DNA of 64,000 nt. It comes from Novosphingobium sediminicola. GTDB taxonomy: Bacteria; Pseudomonadota; Alphaproteobacteria; Sphingomonadales; Sphingomonadaceae. Made by a program: the position numbers and the translations under genes. Each line of letters opens with the position of its first letter. The stretch's first letter is position 1. Location: assembly GCF_014196525.1 (NCBI RefSeq), contig NZ_JACIDX010000008.1:124001-188000 (forward strand). Direction: 5' to 3'. The notes under the pieces were generated by a model that saw nothing but the letters and a program-made list of their open reading frames with translations, was not told where the DNA came from and searched no databases. Shown here in pieces: positions 32,237-40,894 of the stretch.

Positions 32237-34336
32237 ATGCCAGCCGAAAAGGAAGCCTATAGCGGCGCAAACGCGATGCAGGACCGCCGCAGCTTCATCC
32301 GGGCCATGATGGAAACCGCAGGCGCGGCGGCCGCATTCACGCCTGCCATCGCCCGCGCGCTGGAAATCCCGGCCGACCGCCGCACAGGCACCTTGCAGGA
32401 TGTGGCCCATGTGGTGATCCTGACGCAGGAAAACCGCTCGTTCGACCATTATTTCGGCACGATGCGCGGGGTGCGCGGCTATGGCGACCGCTTTGCCGTT
32501 CCTGCCCCGCCGCTGCCGCTGGCGCCCCATCGCTCCGTGCTGTTGCAACCCAACGAACATGCCGAGGCCGACCCTGCGCTGATCGCCCCGTTCCGGCTGG
32601 ACACGGGGGTTGATTTCCGCCTCTATCGTCCGCTGGGCACGCCCCATATCTTTCCCGACAGCCAGGCCGCATGGGACAATGGCCGGATGGGCGCATGGCC
32701 CCACGCCAAGCACAATCACGCCATGGCCCATTTCACCCGCGCCGACCTGCCGTTTCAATATGCGCTGGCCGAGGCCTTTACCCTGTGCGACGCCTATCAC
32801 TGCTCGATGCATGGCGGCACCAACCCCAACCGCCTGTTCATCTGGAGCGGCACGCATGATCCGCTGGGCCGGGGCCATGGGCCTGCGCTCGACAATGGCT
32901 ATGACACGATGGAGGCCGATCCGGCGCATCACGGCGGCTATCGCTGGATGACCTATCCCGAAAGGCTGATGGCGGCGGGCATCGGTTTCCAGATCTATCA
33001 GGACATGGCCGACAATTTCTCGGACAACCCGCTGGTGGGTTTTGCCGCCTATCGCGCGGCCCGTTCCGGCCTGTCGCGTGAGACGGCGCTGCTGGCCCGG
33101 CGGACACTGGCCACGCGCTCGCTCGATGATCTGCGGGGCGATGTCGTGGGGGGCCGCCTGCCCCCGGTTTCGTGGATCGTCGCGCCCGCCGCGCAATCGG
33201 AGCATCCGGGCGCCTCCACGCCCCTGCAGGGCGCCGATTACACCGCCCGCGTGCTCGATGCGCTGACCGCCGATCCTGCGGTCTGGGCGCGCACGGTGCT
33301 GCTGGTCAATTTCGACGAGAATGACGGCCTGTTCGACCATATGCCGCCCCCCGCGCCGCCCGCACGCGTCGACGGCCGGATGATCGGAGCCACCACCATC
33401 GCGGCCGAGGACGAATATCACCGCGTCTCGCATAATGCCGGGGATGCGGCCTATCTCGACCGGCCCTATGGGCTGGGCATGCGTGTGCCGATGTACGTGA
33501 TCTCGCCATGGAGCAAGGGCGGCCATGTCGCCTCCGAAGTGTTCGATCACACCAGCATCCTGCGTTTCCTGGAGGCGCGCTTTGGCGTGGCCGAGCCCAA
33601 TATCAGCGCATGGCGGCGCGCGGTTTGCGGGGATCTGACCTCGTGCTTTGATTTTGCCGCGCCCGACACACAGGCTTTCATGGCCGCCATGCCCGCCACC
33701 GCCGATCTGTCGCGGCGCGCGGCGGGGCTGGTCGAGGTGGCCCCGCCGCTGCCCGCGCAATGGACCGCCCCGGTGCAGGAAACCGGCCTGCGCCCCCGGC
33801 GGGCAACGCCCTACCGTCTCGATGCGGCGCTGACGGGGGGACGGCTGGTCTTTGCCAATCGCTCGGCGGCGCGGGCGGCGGTGTTCCATGTCTATGATGT
33901 GGCAAGGCCCGACCTGCCCCCGGCGCGCTATACGGTGGGGGCGGGGCGCGAACTGGCCCATGATCTGGGTGGTACGCAGGCCGATCTCTTCGTGATCGGG
34001 CCCAATGGATTTCACCGCCGCCTGACCGGCCCCGCCGACCGCTTCACCGCCAGTCTGAGCGATGCCGCGCAATTGCTGATCCGTAATCAGACCTCGGCCC
34101 CGCTCTCAATCACGATCCGCGATGCCGCCTATGGCGCGGCCCCTTTAACGCTCACCCTTGCCCCGCATGAAGCGCGCAGCATCGCGCTGGACCTGTCGGC
34201 CAGCCATGGCTGGTATGACCGGCGGATCGAGGCAGGCGATCAGGTCTGGCGAATGGCGGGCCATATCGAGACGGGCAAGGCATCCTTTTCCGACCCGGCG
34301 GGCGGCGGCCCCGGCCCGCTCAACCTGTCAGGCTAA
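32237..34336 (+). CDS. Tat-exported phosphocholine-type phospholipase C
   Basis: A 699-residue phosphoesterase of the acid phosphatase/phospholipase C family. The N-terminus has a twin-arginine signal (DRRSFIRAMM, about 16-25), then a hydrophobic stretch to about residue 40, so it folds in the cytoplasm and is exported. The catalytic start is ILTQENRSFDHYFGTMRGVR (about 62-81), with NFDENDGLFDHMPPP (about 356-370) and FDHTSILRFLEARFG further on. The C-terminal 200 residues match the repeated beta domains of bacterial non-haemolytic phospholipase C. Start: AAGAGGA precedes the ATG at 32237, whereas the ATG at 32276 lacks a site. Whether it prefers phosphatidylcholine or sphingomyelin cannot be told. 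Confidence 0.9.
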   Translation: MPAEKEAYSGANAMQDRRSFIRAMMETAGAAAAFTPAIARALEIPADRRTGTLQDVAHVVILTQENRSFDHYFGTMRGVRGYGDRFAVPAPPLPLAPHRSVLLQPNEHAEADPALIAPFRLDTGVDFRLYRPLGTPHIFPDSQAAWDNGRMGAWPHAKHNHAMAHFTRADLPFQYALAEAFTLCDAYHCSMHGGTNPNRLFIWSGTHDPLGRGHGPALDNGYDTMEADPAHHGGYRWMTYPERLMAAGIGFQIYQDMADNFSDNPLVGFAAYRAARSGLSRETALLARRTLATRSLDDLRGDVVGGRLPPVSWIVAPAAQSEHPGASTPLQGADYTARVLDALTADPAVWARTVLLVNFDENDGLFDHMPPPAPPARVDGRMIGATTIAAEDEYHRVSHNAGDAAYLDRPYGLGMRVPMYVISPWSKGGHVASEVFDHTSILRFLEARFGVAEPNISAWRRAVCGDLTSCFDFAAPDTQAFMAAMPATADLSRRAAGLVEVAPPLPAQWTAPVQETGLRPRRATPYRLDAALTGGRLVFANRSAARAAVFHVYDVARPDLPPARYTVGAGRELAHDLGGTQADLFVIGPNGFHRRLTGPADRFTASLSDAAQLLIRNQTSAPLSITIRDAAYGAAPLTLTLAPHEARSIALDLSASHGWYDRRIEAGDQVWRMAGHIETGKASFSDPAGGGPGPLNLSG

Positions 34337-34417
34337 AGCTCGACGACGCGGCATCGCACGGCCAAAGCGCGGGGCAAATCCGTGGAGAGATCAGGGGATC
34401 GTGGTCGGAAAGGGCAA

Positions 34418-34508
34418 TGGCGGAGCGGCAGGGATTCGAACCCTGGATACGCTTTTGGCGTATACTCACTTTCCAGGCGAGCGCCTTCGACCACTCGGCC
34501 ACCGCTCC
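34418..34508 (-). tRNA. tRNA-Ser (anticodon GGA)
   Basis: A 91-nt class II tRNA on the minus strand. The acceptor stem GGAGCGG/CCGCTCC, D-arm with GTGGCCGAGTGG, anticodon loop CTGGAAA (anticodon GGA, reading UCC and UCU), a long variable arm with stem TATACGC/GCGTAT and T-arm GGTTCGAATCC all form. Discriminator G and an encoded CCA end at 34418. Long variable arm plus GGA confirm serine. Confidence 0.96.
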
Positions 34509-34583
34509 GCATGCACTGGAAGGCAGGCCCCTAGCGATGAAACGCGGCTTGCGCAAGAGAGGGCGCGCAGGCAGATTGCCTTG

Positions 34584-35510
34584 ATGCGCAAAAAGATTGT
34601 TCTGTCCGCCGCCTTTGCCCTTTCTGTCACGCAGATGGCCATGGCGGCCCAGCCGGAAAAGCCCAAAACCCGGCCCAGCGCCGAGATCATCAAGGCGGCC
34701 CCGGCGGGCGACTGGCGCGAGATCGACCCGGCGGACCTGCTGGTGATGACGCTCGCCCCGGATAGCAGCGGCAAGCCGCGACAGGTGATCATCCAGCTAT
34801 TGCCCGCGCCCATCAGTCAGGGCTGGATCGGCAATATGCGCAAGCTGGCCGCCGCGCATTGGTGGGACAATGGCGCGGTCTATCGGGTTCAGGACAATTG
34901 GGTCGCGCAATTTGGCGATCCCGACGAGGATACGCCCCAAGCCAAACCCCTGCCGTCCGGCTTGGCCAAGGTGCCGCAAAGCGACTATCTGCTGCGCGCC
35001 TTTGCTGCGCCCGAATATATCAATCCGGGCCGCGATGCCTATGCGCCGCACACGGGCATCGACATGGGCTTCCACATGGCTTTTGACGACAGCCATGTGT
35101 GGCCCACCCATTGCTATGGCTCGGTGGGGGTGGGGCGCAACAATGCGCCCGACACCGGCATGGGGGCCGAACTCTATGCCGTCATCGGCACGCCGCCGCG
35201 CCAGCTTGACCGCAACATTGCCGTGGTGGGCCGGGTGATCGAGGGGATCGAGCATCTCTCCTCCCTGCCCCGCGCGCCGGGCAACGGCATGTATAATGAC
35301 AAGGCCAAGAACACGCCGATCCTCTCGATCCGGCTGGGCAATGAGCTGCCCCCTGCCGATCAGCCGCATTTAGAATATCTCTCCAGCGCCAGCGCCTCGT
35401 TTCGCGATTATGTGAACGCGCGGGTCAACCGGCATGACGATTTCATCATCTATGCCCCCGGCAGTGCCGACATCTGCAACATCCCGATTCCCATCCGGCG
35501 CAAAGGGTGA
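34584..35510 (+). CDS. Secreted cyclophilin-type peptidyl-prolyl isomerase
   Basis: A 308-residue protein with a signal peptide ending AMAAQ (about residue 22). The cyclophilin-like core is diverged. It keeps DLLVMTLAPD near the start and, in place of the usual active-site blocks, QFGDPDEDTP (about 109-118), GFHMAFDDSH (about 163-172), CYGSVGVGRN (about 176-185) and ELYAVIGTPPRQLDRNIAVVG (split across about 192-212). It then has the IEGIEHLSSLPR tail. It likely helps proline isomerisation of periplasmic proteins, but some active-site positions differ from classical cyclophilins, so activity may be reduced. No strong ribosome site; ATG at 34584 is the first Met before the signal peptide. Confidence 0.78.
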   Translation: MRKKIVLSAAFALSVTQMAMAAQPEKPKTRPSAEIIKAAPAGDWREIDPADLLVMTLAPDSSGKPRQVIIQLLPAPISQGWIGNMRKLAAAHWWDNGAVYRVQDNWVAQFGDPDEDTPQAKPLPSGLAKVPQSDYLLRAFAAPEYINPGRDAYAPHTGIDMGFHMAFDDSHVWPTHCYGSVGVGRNNAPDTGMGAELYAVIGTPPRQLDRNIAVVGRVIEGIEHLSSLPRAPGNGMYNDKAKNTPILSIRLGNELPPADQPHLEYLSSASASFRDYVNARVNRHDDFIIYAPGSADICNIPIPIRRKG

Positions 35511-35739
35511 GATGCGGCGATAACAGGCGGGGATGAGCCGCCCCGCGCCCTTGCACGGCGGATGGCGAAAACCTATTCATACCGCAAATTCGTATTCAAA
35601 CCCTAGGATTTCCGCGCCATTCCCGGGCGATGAACTGGCGCAAACCCCATCATGGCGCTAGATCATCCGGGCAATGGGCCACCACCAAGGCGGCCCGATG
35701 AACCATGGCGCGGAAGCACTCCAACCCAAGGAGAATGCC

Positions 35740-37212
35740 GTGACAGTCGTGACACCCGAGGGGACTCCATCGATGAGCTTTACCGCCGACAAGCTGCTGC
35801 TGTTTGGCGCCACCGGCGATCTTTCGCAGCGTATGCTGCTGCCCTCGCTGTGCGCGCTCCATGCCGACGCTCTGGTGCCGGAAAAGCTCAACATCATCGG
35901 CACGGCGCGGTCCGAGCTTGATGACGATGGCTTCCGCAATTTCGCGGCCGACGCCTTGAACAAATTCCTGCCCGATTATCGCAAGAGCGCGATTCCCGGC
36001 TTTCTTCAGCGACTGACCTATCAGGCGCTCGACGCGAATCAGACCGCGCAATTTGCCGATCTGGCCGCCAAGGTCGGCCCGCGTCAGGATGGTCTGGCGA
36101 TCTTCCTGTCCACCGCGCCCAGCCTGTTCGAACCCACCATCGCGGGCCTTCAGGCCAGCGGCCTTGCCGACGAGACCAGCCGCATCGGCCTTGAAAAGCC
36201 GCTGGGCACCGATCTGGACACCAGCCGCCATATCAATGACGCGGTGGCCTCGGCCTTTCCCGAAGACCGCATTTTCCGCATCGACCACTATCTGGGCAAG
36301 GAAACCGTCCAGAACCTGATGGCGCTGCGCTTTGCCAATATCCTGTTCGAGCCGATCTGGAACGCGCATTATATCGAGCATGTCCAGATCACCGTGGCCG
36401 AAACCGTGGGCCTTGAAGGGCGCGTGGGCTTTTACGACGGCGCGGGCGCGCTGCGCGATATGGTGCAGAACCATATGCTGCAACTGCTCGCCCTTGTCGC
36501 GATGGAGCCGCCCAGCCGGTTCGATCCGGCCGCGATCCGTGGCGAAAAGACCAAGGTTCTGCGTAGCTTGCGCACCGTTGCCGCAGGCGACACCGTGACC
36601 GGCCAGTACCGCGCGGGCGCGATCGACGGCGCCTCGGTGCCGGGCTATGCCGACGAATTGGGCAAGCCTTCGGCCACCGAGACTTTCGTGGCGATCAAGG
36701 CGCATATCGACAACTGGCGCTGGAAGGGCGTGCCCTTCTATCTGCGCACCGGCAAGCGTCTGCCCAAGCGGACCACCGAAATCGTCGTGCAGTTCCGCCC
36801 GGTGCCCCATTCGATGTTTGCCCAGCGCGGCGCGATTGCCCAGCCCAACCGGCTGGTCATCGGCATCCAGCCGGAAGAAAACATCACCTTCACCACCAAT
36901 GCCAAGGTGCCGGGTCTGGATCGCGGCGGGCTTCGCCTGCGCGAGGTGCCGCTCGACATCAGCATGGAAGACGCCTTCGCAGGCCCGACCAAGCGCATTG
37001 CCTATGAGCGCCTGCTGCTCGACCTGATCGAGGGCGACCAGACGCTGTTCGTCCGCCGCGACGAGGTTGAGGCGCAATGGGCCTGGATCGACGGCGTGCG
37101 CAAGGTGTGGACCGACAATGGCATCACGCCCAATCCCTATGGCGCGGGAAGCTGGGGGCCGACCGCCGCCATCGCCCTTGCCGCCAAGGATGGCGTGGCG
37201 TGGCACGAATAA
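35740..37212 (+). CDS. zwf: Glucose-6-phosphate dehydrogenase
   Basis: A 490-residue enzyme that oxidises glucose 6-phosphate to 6-phosphogluconolactone with NAD(P)+. It has the nucleotide-binding LLLFGATGDLSQRMLLPSL (about 16-34), EKPLGTDLDTS (about 155-165), the catalytic RIDHYLGKE motif (about 186-194) and the family C-terminal WAWIDGV. I chose the GTG at 35740 because AAGGAG lies seven bases upstream and the length then fits. The in-frame ATGs at 35674 and 35698 would add N-terminal residues that do not resemble the family. First gene of an Entner-Doudoroff cluster, 30 bases before edd. A lactonase gene is not adjacent. Confidence 0.95.
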   Translation: MTVVTPEGTPSMSFTADKLLLFGATGDLSQRMLLPSLCALHADALVPEKLNIIGTARSELDDDGFRNFAADALNKFLPDYRKSAIPGFLQRLTYQALDANQTAQFADLAAKVGPRQDGLAIFLSTAPSLFEPTIAGLQASGLADETSRIGLEKPLGTDLDTSRHINDAVASAFPEDRIFRIDHYLGKETVQNLMALRFANILFEPIWNAHYIEHVQITVAETVGLEGRVGFYDGAGALRDMVQNHMLQLLALVAMEPPSRFDPAAIRGEKTKVLRSLRTVAAGDTVTGQYRAGAIDGASVPGYADELGKPSATETFVAIKAHIDNWRWKGVPFYLRTGKRLPKRTTEIVVQFRPVPHSMFAQRGAIAQPNRLVIGIQPEENITFTTNAKVPGLDRGGLRLREVPLDISMEDAFAGPTKRIAYERLLLDLIEGDQTLFVRRDEVEAQWAWIDGVRKVWTDNGITPNPYGAGSWGPTAAIALAAKDGVAWHE

Positions 37213-37242
37213 TCGGGCACGAATAACGATAGGATATAGCTG

Positions 37243-39057
37243 ATGGCCGAACTGCACCCCACTATCGCCCGCGTGACGCAGCGCGTGATCGAGCGCTCCA
37301 AGGCGACCCGCACCGCCTATCTCGACCTGATGGCGCGCGAAACCGATCGCCATGGGGACCGTTCGGCCTATGGCTGTTCCAACCTTGCCCATGCCTATGC
37401 CGGCGCGGTGGAGGACCAGAAGACGCTGGCCTTCACCCGTGGCCAGAACATCGGCATCGTCACGGCGTATAATGACATGCTCTCCGCGCATCAGCCCTAT
37501 GCGCGTTTTCCCGATGCGATGAAGATCTATGCCCGCGAAGTGGGCGCCACGGCGCAGGTTGCAGGCGGCGTTCCGGCCATGTGCGACGGCGTGACGCAGG
37601 GCATGGACGGGATGGAGCTGTCGCTCTTTTCGCGCGATACGATTGCGCTTTCCACCGCCGTTTCGCTCTCGCACGCCGTGTTTGACAGCACCGCGCTGCT
37701 GGGCATCTGCGACAAGATCGTGCCGGGTCTGGTGATCGGCGCGCTGCGCTTTGGCCATCTGCCCTCGATCTTCATCCCCAGCGGCCCGATGCCCAGCGGC
37801 ATTGCCAACAAGGAAAAGCAGAAAACCCGCCAGCTCTATGCCGAGGGCAAGGTGGGCCGCGAGGAACTGCTCAAGAGCGAGATGGGTTCGTACCACTCGC
37901 CGGGCACCTGCACTTTCTATGGCACGGCCAATTCCAATCAGATGATGATGGAAATGATGGGCCTGCAACTGCCCGGCTCCAGCTTTGTGCCGCCCAACAC
38001 GCCGCTGCGCAGCCAGTTGACCCGCGCCGCCGTCCACCGTCTGACGCAGATCAGCCGCAAGGGCGCCGATCCGCGCCCGATGGGCGAAGTGGTTGATGAA
38101 AAGGCGATCCTAAACGCCTGCATCGGCCTGCTGGCCACCGGAGGCAGCACCAATCACGCGATCCACCTGCCCGCGATGGCGCGGGCGGCGGGCGTGCAGA
38201 TCGACTGGGCGGATCTGGATGAATTGTCCTCAGTCGTGCCGCTGATCGCGCGCGTCTATCCCAATGGGTCGGGCGATGTGAACCATTTCCACGCGGCGGG
38301 CGGCATGGGCTATATCATCCGCGAACTGCTGGGCGCTGGGCTTTGCCATGGCGACATCCTGACCGTGGCCGAGGGCGGTTTCGCCGCCTATGCGACAGAA
38401 CCCTATCTCGACGGCGATGCTCTGGCCTTCCGCCCCGCGCCCGAAGTCAGCCATGATCCGGCGATGCTCTCGACCGTGGCACAGCCGTTCCAGCCCGATG
38501 GCGGTATGCGTCTGGTGCAGGGCAATCTGGGCCGCGCGACCTTCAAGTCCTCCTCGGTGGAAAAGGAACGCTGGACCATCGAGGCCCCCGCGCTGGTGTT
38601 CAACAGTCAGGAAGAAGTGCAAGCCGCCTTCAAGGCGGGCGAGTTGGAACGCGACTGCGTGGTGGTCGTGCGTTTCCAGGGGCCGCGCGCCAATGGCATG
38701 CCCGAACTGCACAAGCTGACCCCGCCGCTCGGCGTGCTTCAGGACAAGGGCTTCAAGGTGGCTCTGGTCACCGATGGCCGCATGTCGGGCGCGTCCGGCA
38801 AGGTGCCCGCCGCCATCCACGTCACGCCCGAAGCCCTTGCGGGCGGCGCGCTGGCGCTGGTGGAAAATGGCGACATCATCCGCGTCTGCGCCGAAACGGG
38901 CACGCTGGAGGTGAAGGCCGACCTGTCGACCCGCACCGCCGCAACGCCGCCGGTCGGCGCGATGGGCGTGGGCCGCGAATTGTTCGCCATGTTCCGCGCC
39001 GGGGCCGATGGCGCCGAACGCGGCGGCTCAGCCATGCTGGCGCTGGCAGGTCTTTGA
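37243..39057 (+). CDS. edd: 6-Phosphogluconate dehydratase
   Basis: A 604-residue iron-sulphur dehydratase of the IlvD/Edd family, converting 6-phosphogluconate to 2-keto-3-deoxy-6-phosphogluconate. Family landmarks are [16 protein letters not shown] (about 70-85), [13 protein letters not shown] with a cluster Cys (about 109-121), the [20 protein letters not shown] segment with a second Cys (about 223-242) and [20 protein letters not shown] (about 507-526). Residues YHSPGTC and NSNQ are typical for Edd as opposed to IlvD. It lies between zwf and glk in the same direction. Confidence 0.96.
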   Translation: MAELHPTIARVTQRVIERSKATRTAYLDLMARETDRHGDRSAYGCSNLAHAYAGAVEDQKTLAFTRGQNIGIVTAYNDMLSAHQPYARFPDAMKIYAREVGATAQVAGGVPAMCDGVTQGMDGMELSLFSRDTIALSTAVSLSHAVFDSTALLGICDKIVPGLVIGALRFGHLPSIFIPSGPMPSGIANKEKQKTRQLYAEGKVGREELLKSEMGSYHSPGTCTFYGTANSNQMMMEMMGLQLPGSSFVPPNTPLRSQLTRAAVHRLTQISRKGADPRPMGEVVDEKAILNACIGLLATGGSTNHAIHLPAMARAAGVQIDWADLDELSSVVPLIARVYPNGSGDVNHFHAAGGMGYIIRELLGAGLCHGDILTVAEGGFAAYATEPYLDGDALAFRPAPEVSHDPAMLSTVAQPFQPDGGMRLVQGNLGRATFKSSSVEKERWTIEAPALVFNSQEEVQAAFKAGELERDCVVVVRFQGPRANGMPELHKLTPPLGVLQDKGFKVALVTDGRMSGASGKVPAAIHVTPEALAGGALALVENGDIIRVCAETGTLEVKADLSTRTAATPPVGAMGVGRELFAMFRAGADGAERGGSAMLALAGL

Positions 39058-39086
39058 CGCTAAAGGCCTGACGACGGAGGGGATTC

Positions 39087-40055
39087 ATGGAACTCGTTAC
39101 GGTAGATATTGGCGGCACTCACGCGCGCTTTACCATTGCCACGATCGGCGATGATGGGGCGATCACGCTGGGCGAACCGGCCACGCTGAAAACCAATGAA
39201 CATGCCAGCTTTGAAACGGCATGGGAGCATTTCGCGGAAATTTCCGGCCGCCCCCTGCCGCGCGCGCTGGCGCTGGCCGTGGCCGGGCCGGTGGGCGGCG
39301 AACTGATCCGCTTTACCAACAACCCTTGGGTGATCCTGCCCGATCAGTTGCCCGAGCGTTTGGGCGTGGACAAAGTCACCATCGTCAATGACTTTGGCGC
39401 GGTGGGTCATGCCGTGGCCCGCGCGAGCAAGGAGCATTTCCAGCACCTGACCGGGCCGGACACGCCTCTGCCCGCCAGCGGCACGATTACCATCGTGGGC
39501 CCCGGCACGGGCCTTGGCGTGGCGCATGTGTGGCGCGACGGCAACGGCTTCTATCATGTTCAGGCAACCGAAGGCGGCCATCTCGATTTCGCCCCGCTCG
39601 ACGCGGTGGAGGATGCGATTCTGGCCCGTCTGCGCCAGCGCCACCGCCGTGTTTCGGTGGAGCGCGTGGTGGCGGGCCCCGCGATTGTCGATATTTACGA
39701 AACGCTGGCCGCGCTGGAGCAGCGCCCCGTGCTGCATACCGACGACCGCACGATCTGGACCAGGGGCACCGCGGGCGAGGACACGCTGATGGCGGCGGCC
39801 ATCGACCGCTTCTGCCTCTCGCTGGGTTCGGCGGCGGGCGATCTGGCGCTGGCGCAGGGCGGATCGGCCGTGGTCATCGCGGGCGGGCTTGGCCTGCGGA
39901 TCAAGGACACGATCCTTTCCTCCGGCTTTGCCGAGCGTTTCCGCGCCAAGGGCCGTTTTGAAAGCCTGATGGCCAGCCTGCCGGTCAAGCTGATTACACA
40001 CCCGCAGCCGGGCCTGCTTGGCGCCGCCGCCGCGTTTCAGAAGGAACATGCATGA
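39087..40055 (+). CDS. glk: Glucokinase
   Basis: A 322-residue bacterial-type (non-ROK) glucokinase that phosphorylates free glucose with ATP. It has the ATP-binding [13 protein letters not shown] (about 6-18), catalytic [12 protein letters not shown] (about 100-111), [12 protein letters not shown] (about 138-149), EGGHLDFAP (about 157-165) and [11 protein letters not shown] near the end. GGAGG precedes the ATG. Its last four bases overlap the eda start (ATGA). Within this cluster it supplies glucose 6-phosphate to Zwf and so starts the Entner-Doudoroff route. Confidence 0.95.
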   Translation: MELVTVDIGGTHARFTIATIGDDGAITLGEPATLKTNEHASFETAWEHFAEISGRPLPRALALAVAGPVGGELIRFTNNPWVILPDQLPERLGVDKVTIVNDFGAVGHAVARASKEHFQHLTGPDTPLPASGTITIVGPGTGLGVAHVWRDGNGFYHVQATEGGHLDFAPLDAVEDAILARLRQRHRRVSVERVVAGPAIVDIYETLAALEQRPVLHTDDRTIWTRGTAGEDTLMAAAIDRFCLSLGSAAGDLALAQGGSAVVIAGGLGLRIKDTILSSGFAERFRAKGRFESLMASLPVKLITHPQPGLLGAAAAFQKEHA

Positions 40056-40687
40056 TGAGCACCCCTACCCCCGCCTCCGCCCGGATCGACGCCATCATGC
40101 GCACCGCCCCGGTGATCCCGGTGCTGGTGATCGACCGTCTTGAAGACGCGCTGCCGCTGGCCGAAGCGCTGGTGGCCGGTGGCCTCAAGGTGCTTGAAGT
40201 CACGCTGCGCACCGAATGCGCATTGGACGCGATCAAGGTGATGAAGCAGGTTCCCGGCGCGATTGTCGGCGCAGGCACGGTGCTCAACCCCGACGATCTG
40301 GCCCGCGCGATTGACGCTGGCAGCGAATTCATCGTCTCGCCGGGCCTGACCCCGCGTCTGGGCGAAGCCGCGGTCAAGGCCGATATTCCCTTCCTGCCGG
40401 GCACGGCCAACGCTGCCGACATCATGCTGGGCATGGATCTGGGGCTTAACCGCTTTAAATTCTTCCCCGCCGAAGCCAGCGGCGGCGTCAGCGCCCTCAA
40501 GGCCATTGCAGGCCCGTTCGGCTCGGCCCGCTTCTGCCCCACCGGCGGCATCACGCTGTCCACGGCTCCCAACTATCTGGCCCTGCCGCAGGTGCTCTGC
40601 GTTGGCGGCAGCTGGATGGTGGGCAAGGGCACCGATGCGGCGGCCATTACGGCGGCTGCCGGCGCGGCGGCGGCTCTTAAAGCCTGA
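40052..40687 (+). CDS. eda: KDPG aldolase (2-dehydro-3-deoxyphosphogluconate aldolase)
   Basis: A 211-residue class I aldolase that splits 2-keto-3-deoxy-6-phosphogluconate into pyruvate and glyceraldehyde 3-phosphate, completing the pathway. [14 protein letters not shown] (about 49-62) contains the catalytic Glu region, [12 protein letters not shown] (about 69-80) follows, and [13 protein letters not shown] (about 131-143) carries the Schiff-base Lys. FCPTGGI binds the phosphate. The ATG at 40052 overlaps the glk stop. Last gene of the cluster, followed by a hairpin terminator. Confidence 0.96.
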   Translation: MMSTPTPASARIDAIMRTAPVIPVLVIDRLEDALPLAEALVAGGLKVLEVTLRTECALDAIKVMKQVPGAIVGAGTVLNPDDLARAIDAGSEFIVSPGLTPRLGEAAVKADIPFLPGTANAADIMLGMDLGLNRFKFFPAEASGGVSALKAIAGPFGSARFCPTGGITLSTAPNYLALPQVLCVGGSWMVGKGTDAAAITAAAGAAAALKA

Positions 40688-40697
40688 AACTGATACC

Positions 40698-40726
40698 CTG
40701 CCCGCGCAAGCCATCGGCGCGGGCAG
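40698..40726 (+). terminator. Terminator of the zwf-edd-glk-eda cluster
   Basis: A perfect 10-bp stem (CTGCCCGCGC with GCGCGGGCAG) around 9 nt lies ten bases after eda and is followed by a pyrimidine-rich stretch, though without a clean T-run. Confidence 0.65.
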
Positions 40727-40894
40727 ACATTTCCCTTCTTCCATTTGCCTAACCAAATTCGTCTGCGGCTTTGCAGTCCCCCTTCCCCTGCCCGGCGTTC
40801 ATGGCCATAGTCAGAGGCAAGACCATAAGGGCAGGAGAGGCAAAGCAGGCCGCCAGCACATGGGCCATAGCGCCCGACGGGAGTGTCCATAAAG

